Of a stretch of DNA of 64,000 nt, positions 44,844 to 53,046 are shown piece after piece. The notes below the pieces were generated by a model. That model did not search any database and was not told where the DNA came from. It worked only from the letters and a program-made list of their open reading frames with translations. The stretch is from contig QCIP01000003.1 in the NCBI GenBank assembly GCA_003216615.1, positions 1 through 64,000 on the forward strand, in the 5' to 3' direction. Each line of letters begins with the position of its first letter. Positions within the stretch are counted from its first letter, which is position 1. Both the position numbers and the translations under genes were made by a program. The DNA comes from Prochlorococcus sp. AG-402-M15 (lineage in GTDB: Bacteria > Cyanobacteriota > Cyanobacteriia > PCC-6307 > Cyanobiaceae).

Positions 44844-46408
44844 TTATTTTTGAGTAATTTTATAAATAATTTAAATATTAATTTAGGTTCAAATAAGTAA
44901 TATGATCTGCTATACCAAATCGTTTTAAAAGCCCGAATATATCTTTTTTGCGTTATTGAACCAGTTAATGAACATGGAATTATTGATGATTTAGAAGCTT
45001 TTATACTTTTAAAAAATCTAAGATCAAGATTTTTACCATTGTCTGTTTGTAAAAAAATTTTTAAATTATAAAAGGATATATCTTTATCCAAAAATCTTAA
45101 ATTTCTATAATTTTTTAGGCTATGTTTATTTTTCGTTACTAATTTTATTTCTAAAGCATGCTCGTTACTAAAATTATATTCGTTAAGTATACTTATAATA
45201 ATTTCTTCAAAGAAATTTAGTGAATTAGAAAATAAAAAAATATTAAATCTTTTTTTTGAACCTTCTTTAATTAAAAATGAGATTCTCTTTGCAAAGTTTT
45301 TCTTAAAGGTTTGATAAGGTAAATAATCTGTTTCCTTAAGGTAATTTTTTAATAATTTGAATTTTTCTTTTATAGATTGATTTTGTGAATTTATTTTAAT
45401 CTCTTTTTCATTTAGACCTTCTATTATATTGTATGAAATTTTTTTATCATCATAAGAATAGATTATTTTTGTATCTTTATTTCTAACACAACATACTCTT
45501 TTTGATTGTCCAAGAAATCGGGCGTCGCTCCTAGCTAAAATGTCTATACTTTTTTTGGTTTTATGTAATCCATCATTTTCTTCTAAATAATCAAGTAAAG
45601 AAGAGGAATAATTTAGGCTGGTTTTGGGGATTTCAATATTCAGATAATCTAAAATTGTTGGAAATATATTTAAAGAAGAGATTTGATAAGTGTATTTTTT
45701 ATTAACTTTATATTTTGGTAATGAAATAAAAAAGGGGATCATAATATTATCATCAGTCATAAAAATATCATGAGTTAATTTTTTTTTCTTTAGCAAATCT
45801 GGAGTAATTCCTTTAGAAGGATCAGGGTATCCATGATCAGAACAGAGTATAAAAATTGTATTGCTTTTGGTAAAACCATATGAATTAAACAATTGTAATG
45901 TGTCTTCAACTATGGATGAGGTATTAGGATCTTTTCGACAGTTAAAGTCAATAAACCAAAATTTCTTATTTGGTTTCTTATTTAAGTTTTCTTTTTTTAG
46001 TACGTTTGCAAGAAAATTATAAATTTTTATATTAGACCACCAATCTCCATGGCTATATCCATGAGGCCATTTATTTCGTGGATACATATTTACGCATGTT
46101 AATTTTTCTCTAATATCAGGGTGCATTAAAGCTGCATTACAGTCCCAACCTTTTTCTGACAACAAAGAAGTTAATGTAGGGAAGGTTTTTCTATTAAACC
46201 TGAAATCATTATAATTTGTTCCTAAGACGAAGGAATGTATGCCAGTCATCATTGCGCTAATTGACATAACTGTACTTGGCGCAGAAGTAACTACTTCTGT
46301 AAATTCTATAGAACTAGCAGAAAATTTATCCATTATTTCAAGTCTAGATCTATCATCGGTAGAGTGATATCTTCTAACAGAATCTACAAAAATCCAAACT
46401 ATGTTCAT
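44840..46408 (-). CDS. Sulfatase/alkaline-phosphatase-fold enzyme fused to an unknown C-terminal domain
   Basis: 522 residues. Residues 1-330 fit the sulfatase fold: VWIFVDSVR with metal ligand Asp9, a nucleophile segment TSAPSTVMS at 41-49, and CSDHGYPDP with an Asp-His pair. The formylglycine signature C/S-x-P-x-R is not met because the Arg position is Thr46, so a phosphotransferase or phosphodiesterase role using Ser/Thr is more likely than sulfate hydrolysis. Residues about 390-522 look like an alpha/beta fold (FNIFLFSNSLNFFEE, then a basic tail) that I do not recognise. No signal peptide is seen. It overlaps both neighbours by 4 bases. Confidence 0.68.
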   Translation of the reverse strand: MNIVWIFVDSVRRYHSTDDRSRLEIMDKFSASSIEFTEVVTSAPSTVMSISAMMTGIHSFVLGTNYNDFRFNRKTFPTLTSLLSEKGWDCNAALMHPDIREKLTCVNMYPRNKWPHGYSHGDWWSNIKIYNFLANVLKKENLNKKPNKKFWFIDFNCRKDPNTSSIVEDTLQLFNSYGFTKSNTIFILCSDHGYPDPSKGITPDLLKKKKLTHDIFMTDDNIMIPFFISLPKYKVNKKYTYQISSLNIFPTILDYLNIEIPKTSLNYSSSLLDYLEENDGLHKTKKSIDILARSDARFLGQSKRVCCVRNKDTKIIYSYDDKKISYNIIEGLNEKEIKINSQNQSIKEKFKLLKNYLKETDYLPYQTFKKNFAKRISFLIKEGSKKRFNIFLFSNSLNFFEEIIISILNEYNFSNEHALEIKLVTKNKHSLKNYRNLRFLDKDISFYNLKIFLQTDNGKNLDLRFFKSIKASKSSIIPCSLTGSITQKRYIRAFKTIWYSRSYYLFEPKLIFKLFIKLLKNK

Positions 46409-47100
46409 TTTTGCATCCTCTTTAAGATGAATAATTTTAGTCTTGTTTCAGACCATCTATTGAATTTTGAACCATCTTGATGAACCCATATATTTTTTGA
46501 TTCTACGAAGTTAATTTTATCAAATTTATTCAATAGATCCTTTTCTGTCCTATATATTGCTGAATAGTTCATTTGTAAATCTGCTGAAAAAATATTATCA
46601 AGAATATATTCTTTTTTAACTCCAACGGGTTCTCTCATTACAATTATTGAATTGTTAGTTGCAAAGGTGTTGATAAATTTAAGTAATTTTAATAAAGTCT
46701 TTTCATCTAAATATAAAATTAATCCTGATATAAAAAAAAGATCATATGGGGAATTTTGGGGGAGTCTTTTTTCTAAGATATCTCCGTAAAAATAGGATAT
46801 ACTTCTTGACTTGCTTTTGCTTTCTAAATATTCTTTCCCTTTTTTTAACATGCCTTCTGCAGTATCTGTAGCTAACACACTTTTAGAGAATTTTGAAAGA
46901 AGAGAAGTCCATTGACAAGTTCCAGCCCCGATTTCAATTGATGAATTGAACTTTCTTTTTATCTCATGAAAGCATTCTTCAACTTTTGCCATTTCTATTT
47001 GGCTTTTCTCTTCTGATAATTCTTGGTTTTTTGTTAGATTGCTAATACTATGGATATAACTTACTTTTTTAAGAGACTGCTTTTCCCAGAATTCATTCAT
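46405..47100 (-). CDS. Class I SAM-dependent methyltransferase
   Basis: 231 residues. Motif I SIEIGAGTCQWT lies at about 55-66, the acidic strand-2 end in VLATDTAEGM near 74-83, and FFISGLILYLDE near 117-128. The layout suits small-molecule methyltransferases of the UbiE/phosphoethanolamine N-methyltransferase-like breadth. It overlaps the sulfatase-fold gene by 4 bases and lies 4 bases after the DUF711 gene, so it is firmly in the operon. It is the second of two methyltransferases in the run and may act before CDP activation. Acceptor unknown. Confidence 0.82.
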   Translation of the reverse strand: MNEFWEKQSLKKVSYIHSISNLTKNQELSEEKSQIEMAKVEECFHEIKRKFNSSIEIGAGTCQWTSLLSKFSKSVLATDTAEGMLKKGKEYLESKSKSRSISYFYGDILEKRLPQNSPYDLFFISGLILYLDEKTLLKLLKFINTFATNNSIIVMREPVGVKKEYILDNIFSADLQMNYSAIYRTEKDLLNKFDKINFVESKNIWVHQDGSKFNRWSETRLKLFILKRMQK

Positions 47101-47104
47101 TTGG

Positions 47105-48289
47105 CTAAAATTTTAAATTTGGTAGAATTGAATCATTGATTTTCAATATTTTCATATCTGAAAGAAAGTCATGATTGAAGGATGTTTTCTCATTTGAAGA
47201 TTTTCCTGGTATAAGCAATAATCTTACGCCTAGGGGTTTATTAAGCTTTTGCGAAAGACTAATAACATCGCAAAGAAGACAAGATATTGTTTCTAAAAAT
47301 ATATCTCCAGGTAAAGGTAACATATCAATTCCACATCCACAAACAGAAGAATAAAGCATTAAAGATTCGGGTGATAGTACATTGCTGTAAGATTGTCTTG
47401 CTAACCAATCGTCCTCTAAAGGTGAGAACATTACACCATTGAAACCAACACTTTTCGCATTAGATATTTTAAAGGCTTCTTTTATAATATTTGTTAACTT
47501 TGAAGTAACAGAAAGAGATCCCAAGTTTCCAAGTGTATGAACACCGAGAAGCTCATATAACAAACCTATGCTTTGATTTGTGCGTGGAATAGGAGCTAAG
47601 GATGCATCTATACCATTGAATTTAATTATTGAATTTCTAGTAAGGTAATTATCTATTGATTTAAGATTTTCTACTAAGATTTCTTGGAAATCTTTAAGAT
47701 TTGCTGAATAGTCTGAGCTATCTTTGTTGTAGATTTGATTAATTAGTTCTTCAAGAGTTTCCAATCCTATTGAATAAGTTAAAGGATTATCAAAATTAGA
47801 AAAGGGAAAGAAAGGTGTGTTACGTGTTTTACCATCACTAATACCTAATCTGAAGTTATCAAAACCACTTTCAGAAAGTCTTGAAACTTTAATGATAGTT
47901 CTTGAATATTCATCAAATATTTTTTGTGATTTATCATCAACTATTAAATGTATAAATAAATTTGATATTTTCCTAATTATGGTTGTAACTATTTCAGAAA
48001 TAGAATCTATATCTTCAAACTGACTACTATTTAATGATAATGAAAACCATCTGATATTTCTACTTGCACAATTTAACTTTAAATAATTTAAGGTATTGAT
48101 CAAACTTGGTAAGTGAGTTATGGATAAAGACTCATTGAAAATTATGCTTATTCTATTTGTTTTTACATTTTTATAATTATTTTTTATGATTTCTATCTGA
48201 GTATTTATTTGTGAAAGCTGTTTATCTATATCTGATTCAGTAAATCCATATTTTAATTCTATAGAAGAAGTGATAGTTCTAAAATTCAT
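47105..48289 (-). CDS. DUF711 (UPF0210)-family protein
   Basis: 394 residues. I recognise the DUF711 family from three segments: TPFFPFSNFDNPLTYSIGLE near 158-177, where the family has FFPAAYH then S-x-x-I-G-L-E; NGIDASLAPIP near 224-234 followed by SIGLLYELLG; and GFNGVMFSPLEDDWLA near 278-293, where family members read GxxGLMLPxLED. A CGCGIDMLPLPGD segment near 312-324 follows. The fold resembles the barrel of glycyl-radical enzymes, but there is no glycyl-radical motif and the biochemical role is unknown. It lies between a nucleotidyltransferase and a methyltransferase in a gapless operon. Confidence 0.72.
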   Translation of the reverse strand: MNFRTITSSIELKYGFTESDIDKQLSQINTQIEIIKNNYKNVKTNRISIIFNESLSITHLPSLINTLNYLKLNCASRNIRWFSLSLNSSQFEDIDSISEIVTTIIRKISNLFIHLIVDDKSQKIFDEYSRTIIKVSRLSESGFDNFRLGISDGKTRNTPFFPFSNFDNPLTYSIGLETLEELINQIYNKDSSDYSANLKDFQEILVENLKSIDNYLTRNSIIKFNGIDASLAPIPRTNQSIGLLYELLGVHTLGNLGSLSVTSKLTNIIKEAFKISNAKSVGFNGVMFSPLEDDWLARQSYSNVLSPESLMLYSSVCGCGIDMLPLPGDIFLETISCLLCDVISLSQKLNKPLGVRLLLIPGKSSNEKTSFNHDFLSDMKILKINDSILPNLKF

Positions 48290-48293
48290 TAAA

Positions 48294-48962
48294 TTAAGAT
48301 CTTAAACTACGATAATTTATAAAATCATTAGCATTATTTATTTCAAAAACACTATCTTTTTCTATAAATAATTCAAATGTATTTAGTTTTTCTTCAGGAA
48401 TTATATCAGTTGTATAAAGAGATTTATAGTTATTGGGTAATTGGGAAATCCATTTTTTCAAATTAGATACTTTAGTTCTGATGATCCCTAAAGATTCAGG
48501 ATCATTATAATCTTCAACTAATCCATTATATTTAGATTTTATTTTGCCATTATCTATTTTTAGGTTACATGCCTTTTGGGACCTTGATTCTCTAAAAGAT
48601 GCTACTAAAATATTTTCTGAACAATTTTCTTGGAATTTTTCAAAAAAGTCATCTTCAATGAAGTAATCTCCAGAATATATATCTACAATTTCGTCTGGAG
48701 AAAGGCAGTTAATTGCCAAAGACAAGCTGTATGCGCTTTTTGTAATCGCCCAAGAATGATTTAATATAACATTTATATTTGGATGCATATTGAGTATCGA
48801 AAGGGCTCTGAAACCTAAAACAAATAATGTATTCTCACCATATATTTTTAAGAAACTTTCAATAATTGTTTTATTTGTTTTGGGATTTTTAAGTAGGATT
48901 TTTGGGAAAATGTCCGAAGTATCATAGCATTCCCCGGCAGCTAGAATTATCGCCTTATTCAT
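48294..48962 (-). CDS. LicC-like nucleotidyltransferase with atypical glycine loop
   Basis: 222 residues. The fold is recognisable from KAIILAAGECYD at the N-terminus, PKILL near 21-25, NHSWAITKSAYSLSLA near 67-82 (LicC-like cytidylyltransferases have N-x-x-x-x-x-x-N-x-x-S-L), and IYSGDYFIEDDFF near 94-106, where the metal-binding Asp is expected. The usual G-x-G-x-R of LAAGxGxR is replaced by GECYDTSD, so nucleotide binding may be altered or lost. It overlaps the SerK-like gene by 4 bases. It may activate a phospho-alcohol or phospho-amino acid with CTP, or be a non-catalytic partner of the enzyme at 49369. Confidence 0.75.
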   Translation of the reverse strand: MNKAIILAAGECYDTSDIFPKILLKNPKTNKTIIESFLKIYGENTLFVLGFRALSILNMHPNINVILNHSWAITKSAYSLSLAINCLSPDEIVDIYSGDYFIEDDFFEKFQENCSENILVASFRESRSQKACNLKIDNGKIKSKYNGLVEDYNDPESLGIIRTKVSNLKKWISQLPNNYKSLYTTDIIPEEKLNTFELFIEKDSVFEINNANDFINYRSLRS

Positions 48963-49339
48963 TTGTAAAGAGCTCCTAGATTAATTGGTTCAAAAAATGG
49001 AATATTTAATTCATGTTTAGCTGTTTTATAAGGAAATATTTTTGAATCCAAAAAATTTTTTATAATTATTTCTGAAGAAACTTTAACTCCTTTTCTTAAT
49101 GAAAAAGTATTGATAAGACTATAAGAATAAATAAAGCATGGAATCTTTTTTAAATTTAAAGTTAAGGCAACTTGTAATCTATGGTGTCCATCCATTACTA
49201 AATTATGTTCTTGAGCTACTGCAAGTGGAACGGTCCATTTTTCTTCTTTTTTTATTTTTTCTTTAAGCCAATCTACTCTATTAGTGTCAAAATCCTCAAT
49301 TGGATTTAATTTTTTTGGATTGAGAAAATAAACCTTCAT
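48959..49339 (-). CDS. ParB/SerK-like small protein, possible free L-serine kinase
   Basis: 126 residues. The ParB/sulfiredoxin-like fold carries VMDGHHRLQVA with Asp50, His52, His53 and Arg54, followed by KKIPCF, and ends with FPYKTAKHEL near 102-111. The D-G-H-H-R and P-x-K-T-x-x-H pair is the mark of the SerK/SbnI group of free-serine kinases, which make O-phospho-L-serine, and not of DNA-binding ParB, whose second domain is absent here. The protein is about half the length of archaeal SerK. It overlaps the second nucleotidyltransferase gene by 4 bases. O-phosphoserine would be a natural substrate for the next steps; other phospho-acceptors cannot be excluded. Confidence 0.6.
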   Translation of the reverse strand: MKVYFLNPKKLNPIEDFDTNRVDWLKEKIKKEEKWTVPLAVAQEHNLVMDGHHRLQVALTLNLKKIPCFIYSYSLINTFSLRKGVKVSSEIIIKNFLDSKIFPYKTAKHELNIPFFEPINLGALYK

Positions 49340-49368
49340 AAATTAATTTCTTTTCCTTTTAAGGATAT

Positions 49369-50154
49369 TTAATGTGAGTTCAAACAAGAAATATATTCCT
49401 CGTAATCATTAAATGAAAGAGCGCTATTAGACATATCATAATACTTCATGCAATAGTCATTTTTGTTTTTAAAGATAACGTCATGGAAATATAAAGAGTT
49501 TTTATTGGTTTTTGTTTTCAAGATTAATTTAGCTTGCTCCAACCACAATTTAAATCCATTTTCATTGAACCATGTCAATCCATATAACTTTTTGGTATTA
49601 ATAGATTTTTTTTTATTTGAAATATATATATCAAATATTAAATCCTGGTCTTGATTATGCTCATTTTGTATAGGTTCTATAAAGCCCCCAATATCGGTAT
49701 TTTTAGCTAGTCCTTTGGTTGTCCAGCAAATTGTATTTTCTTTGTTAAGAATCTCTTTATTATAAATTAAATATGAATTGAAATTACTTAGAAGATTTGT
49801 TTTAAAAAAACTGTCTGCTTCAATAACCAGAATTCCTTCTTTAGTAAATATCGAGTTATCAACAATAAAACTAAATGCTTTATGTAAAGATTCTAAATTG
49901 GAATCATTCATAAAATTTTTGTTAACGATTATAGTTGCGTCATTTAAATCAATTTTCTTTCTTATTATTTCAGATTCATGGCCTAAAACAATAATTGTTT
50001 CTCCTTCAACAGTTGTGTTTACTTGTCTTAAAAGTCTTTTAAGAGCAGGTTCCCCTTTAAAGGGTATTAAAGCTTTTGTGATGTATGGATAGCCTTTTGG
50101 AAGAGTCTTTCTTAATCTGTTTCCTTGGCCAGCAGCTAGGATTAATTTAATCAA
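49369..50154 (-). CDS. LicC-like sugar/alcohol-phosphate nucleotidyltransferase
   Basis: 261 residues. ILAAGQGNRLRK at 5-16 and ITKALIPFKGEPALKRLL near 25-42 are canonical. NKNFMNDSNLESLHKA near 78-93 matches the LicC-like N-x-x-S-L-x-x-A pattern, and VIEADSFF near 108-115 supplies the metal-binding acidic residue. It should transfer CMP from CTP to a small phosphate such as phosphocholine, phosphoethanolamine or glycerol phosphate. It overlaps the GT4 gene at 50151 by 4 bases and is followed after 29 bases by the SerK-like gene. It is the more likely active member of the two nucleotidyltransferases. Confidence 0.8.
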   Translation of the reverse strand: MIKLILAAGQGNRLRKTLPKGYPYITKALIPFKGEPALKRLLRQVNTTVEGETIIVLGHESEIIRKKIDLNDATIIVNKNFMNDSNLESLHKAFSFIVDNSIFTKEGILVIEADSFFKTNLLSNFNSYLIYNKEILNKENTICWTTKGLAKNTDIGGFIEPIQNEHNQDQDLIFDIYISNKKKSINTKKLYGLTWFNENGFKLWLEQAKLILKTKTNKNSLYFHDVIFKNKNDYCMKYYDMSNSALSFNDYEEYISCLNSH

Positions 50155-51194
50155 TTTTTGTACAGCTCCTTGATTAATTTACAATTTTGATTGTTTAGAG
50201 TGTAATTTTCTTTTGCAAAATCAGCAATTGCACTTGGTAATAATGAAGAAGCATTTTTCACCAAGGTTGAGAAGTCAGAATTATTTTTATAAAAAATTGC
50301 ATATTTTGAGGCAGTATCTCTATTTTCTGGAATATCAGAAACTATACATTTACATCCATTCACCATAGCTTCAATAAATGCATTAGACATGCCTTCGCTA
50401 TTACTTAAATTTATAAAAAATTCAGATTTTGCATAGTAATCTGAAATATCTTTTTTATTAATATGACCTCTAAATTTTATATTACTTATTTTTTTATACT
50501 TATTTTTTAAATTTTTTAATTCGGGACCATCACCGATAACTACAATTTCATATTTACTATAATTTTCGATTTTCAGGATTTCATCTAAGGCGAGGTCAAT
50601 ATTTTTTCTTTTTATGATTCGCGAAGATATAAGTATTGATTTTTCTTTCTTAATTAGTAATTTTCTATGCTTTGATTTTATAAGATTTGGGAAAATAACA
50701 ATATTTTTTGAAAATATAGATCCAGTAATCTTTGCAGATTTTGTTAAGCAGTGAAGTCTAACAAAATTTGATTTGCATATAATTTTCAGTAAGATTCTTT
50801 TAATTAACAATTTAATGTCCCTTGAGAAAAATCTTTCTCTTGAAATTAAAGAGTCTTTGGCAATTCTGGTAATTTTTATTAAAAGTTTAGCTTTTATTAA
50901 TAAGGCAATTATATAACCTAAAAAAATTACATATCCATTCGAATGGACATGAATATTTTTAATCATTTTGTATTTTCCAAAAATTAATTCTAAAAGAAAT
51001 CTTTTACCTGTTATATTTTTAATTTTTACTATTTTTTTTGAATTTTTATTATAAGTCCAAACACCATAATCACTTATAATTATAGATTTTATTTTATGGT
51101 TTTCATATAAAAAAATTACAAGATTTTCTACATTTATCTCTGCTCCACCTGGAATCTTTTTACCAAAACTTCTTACAAAATGTAGGACTGTCAT
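50151..51194 (-). CDS. Glycosyltransferase family 4 (GT-B)
   Basis: 347 residues. The acceptor half starts VLHFVRSFGKKIPGGAEINV, with the G-G-x-E loop of GT4 enzymes, and HVHSNGYVIFLGYII near 81-95. The donor half has ILISSRIIKRKNIDLAL near 186-202, EIVVIGDGPELKNL, and FFINLSNSEGMSNAFIEAMVNGC with the E-x(7)-E pattern. Very basic overall. It overlaps both the ABC transporter gene (4 bases) and the LicC-like gene (4 bases), so it is translationally coupled at each end. Donor and acceptor unknown. Confidence 0.86.
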   Translation of the reverse strand: MTVLHFVRSFGKKIPGGAEINVENLVIFLYENHKIKSIIISDYGVWTYNKNSKKIVKIKNITGKRFLLELIFGKYKMIKNIHVHSNGYVIFLGYIIALLIKAKLLIKITRIAKDSLISRERFFSRDIKLLIKRILLKIICKSNFVRLHCLTKSAKITGSIFSKNIVIFPNLIKSKHRKLLIKKEKSILISSRIIKRKNIDLALDEILKIENYSKYEIVVIGDGPELKNLKNKYKKISNIKFRGHINKKDISDYYAKSEFFINLSNSEGMSNAFIEAMVNGCKCIVSDIPENRDTASKYAIFYKNNSDFSTLVKNASSLLPSAIADFAKENYTLNNQNCKLIKELYKN

Positions 51195-52888
51195 TGTATC
51201 TCATATACATTATCGCACAAAGAAAAGGCTTCATCTTTTGAGTGTGTTATTAAGATTGATGTAAATGCATTTTCTTTTAATAATTTTATGAATTTGTTTT
51301 TTGATAATTCATCTAACCCTTTAAATGGTTCATCCATTGCAAGTATCTTATTATATTTTTTTGGAATCAACCTTAATTCAAAAATAGTTCTTAGTATATT
51401 AAGTCTTTGAGCTTGGCCTCCACTTATTGAGGTGGCATTTTCGGAAATATTTTTAAATAAGTCTTGATATTTTATTATATTTAATTCTTCTCCCAAGCCA
51501 GATTCTTTTAAAAGAAAAAAGATAAAAGATTTACTTTGATTTAAAAAATCTGAATCATTACTGTTTGCAATATATTCTATTAATGGACAATTAGGTATGT
51601 AATTGAATTGAGCTAAATAAATGAATTTATTTTGCTCATTATTTTTAATTGTAAGTTCACCTTTTTTTGTCTTTAAAGATTTATTGTAAAGTCCTGGGAA
51701 AGCAGTACCTGTAATTACATCCATGAAAGAAGTCTTACCTGATCCACTTTTACCTGTTATAGCAGTCCATTGATTTTTAAATAATTTAAATTCAAAAAAC
51801 TTATCTCCAGAAGCTCTATTAATTAGTTTAATATTGATAATTTCTGATAATTTGTTTTTATTGCTGCATAATTCAACAATCCGACCAATTCTATTTACTG
51901 CTTCTATGCTTTTTTTATAAGCATTATGTCCCTTGGAAACATTAATCAAAGTACACATTCTATCTAAATTAGCAGAGTTACAATTAATAGCGGAAATAGC
52001 TACAAAAATACTTTGGAAAGAAGGGATTATTTTTTGAATGCATAAAGCAAGTGTTGCTAAAGTTGAAATTGTATCGGCTTTACCTTGAAATGCTATTAAT
52101 AAGCCTATTAAAGCAATAGATATTAACCCAAAAGTTTCGGCAACAAATTTAGGATATATTGAAAGAAAATTATTTTCTGCAAACATTTTCTTTACTTTCA
52201 AATCATTTTTATTTAGGTAATTAGATACTTTCTCTCCTTGGATTGAATTTTTTAAGTATCTTGAACTTATTACGATCTCACTAGCAGATTGAACAAATTT
52301 AGCTCTTAAACCTGCTATCTCTTTGCTATTTTTTCTAATTTTCTTTTTAGAAGTTTTAACAAATATGAAGTACAAAATTATATAAATTGCTGAAATTATA
52401 ATTGTTATTATTGGAATTTTTATAGTAATAAATGTAATAATTGAAATAGTTAATATTAAGCTAGTAATTATTTGCAATATTGGATAAACTAATTCATTAG
52501 AAATAGTTTGGATATCATTTGAAAATACTTGCGAAAGCCTACTTATCCCAAAGTCTTCTAATTCATATACGTTTGTTTTTGAAGCACTATTTATTACTTT
52601 ATTACTAATATTGCTAGATATTTTTATATTTATTTTTGTAGATAAATATGAAAGTATTATTCTTGTAAAGCCACTAACAAATGCAAATAATATGAAGTAA
52701 ATAGCTTGTGCATTATTTGATCTATTAGATATTGAATCTATTAGACCAGGTATTAATGAAATTGTTTTAAGATCAAAGAAAGTTACTATAAGACTTAAAA
52801 GTGCTGCAATAAAAAGGTATTTAAAAGCACGTCCATTTTTAAAGAGTAAAAAAATATTTGAATTTTTAATTTTATATATTATTTTCAA
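51191..52888 (-). CDS. ABC exporter (type I, fused permease-ATPase), PglK/MsbA-like flippase
   Basis: 565 residues. Six transmembrane helices occupy about 1-300. The ATPase domain has Walker A TGKSGSGKTS near 378-387, signature ISGGQAQRL near 490-498, and Walker B ILAMDEPFKGLDE near 515-527. Ala-Met before the DE replaces the usual hydrophobic pair but the catalytic Glu is present. It heads the operon of glycosyltransferases and phospho-alcohol enzymes, so a lipid-linked glycan flippase like PglK or Wzk is the favoured role, distinct from the Wzx at 13874. The start is TTG at 52888. A peptide or lipid exporter is the alternative. Confidence 0.82.
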   Translation of the reverse strand: MKIIYKIKNSNIFLLFKNGRAFKYLFIAALLSLIVTFFDLKTISLIPGLIDSISNRSNNAQAIYFILFAFVSGFTRIILSYLSTKINIKISSNISNKVINSASKTNVYELEDFGISRLSQVFSNDIQTISNELVYPILQIITSLILTISIITFITIKIPIITIIISAIYIILYFIFVKTSKKKIRKNSKEIAGLRAKFVQSASEIVISSRYLKNSIQGEKVSNYLNKNDLKVKKMFAENNFLSIYPKFVAETFGLISIALIGLLIAFQGKADTISTLATLALCIQKIIPSFQSIFVAISAINCNSANLDRMCTLINVSKGHNAYKKSIEAVNRIGRIVELCSNKNKLSEIINIKLINRASGDKFFEFKLFKNQWTAITGKSGSGKTSFMDVITGTAFPGLYNKSLKTKKGELTIKNNEQNKFIYLAQFNYIPNCPLIEYIANSNDSDFLNQSKSFIFFLLKESGLGEELNIIKYQDLFKNISENATSISGGQAQRLNILRTIFELRLIPKKYNKILAMDEPFKGLDELSKNKFIKLLKENAFTSILITHSKDEAFSLCDNVYEIQ

Positions 52889-52908
52889 AATTTTTTAAAA
52901 TATATTTA

Positions 52909-52914
52909 ATTATA
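52909..52914 (-). promoter_or_regulatory. Candidate -10 box for the ABC exporter operon
   Basis: Read on minus, a perfect TATAAT lies 20 bases before the TTG start at 52888 in the divergent spacer 52889-53046. It could drive the whole run down to 40865 or beyond, since I see no internal gap over about 106 bases there. No clear -35 box. Confidence 0.4.
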
Positions 52915-53032
52915 GTATCCTTTTGCTTAAGGAAATTTAAAATTATTTGTTAGTTCAGTTTTTCTTAATCATTAATCTGCCAAAATTTTTATATGATATT
53001 TAATTTGAGTTGGACTTTTATAGATAAAACAT

Positions 53033-53038
53033 TATAAG
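53033..53038 (+). promoter_or_regulatory. Candidate -10 box abutting the UDP-glucose dehydrogenase gene
   Basis: TATAAG is followed by 8 bases and the ATG at 53047, which predicts transcription starting at or next to the start codon. One mismatch to TATAAT and no obvious -35 box. Confidence 0.3.
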
Positions 53039-53046
53039 ATATTAAA

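Noticed and set aside
44840-46408. Active arylsulfatase
   Set aside because: The C/S-x-P-x-R maturation motif is not present; the Arg position is Thr.
48959-49339. Plasmid or chromosome partition protein ParB
   Set aside because: It has only the N-terminal ParB-like fold, no helix-turn-helix domain, no parS-like context, and the motifs are those of the serine-kinase branch.
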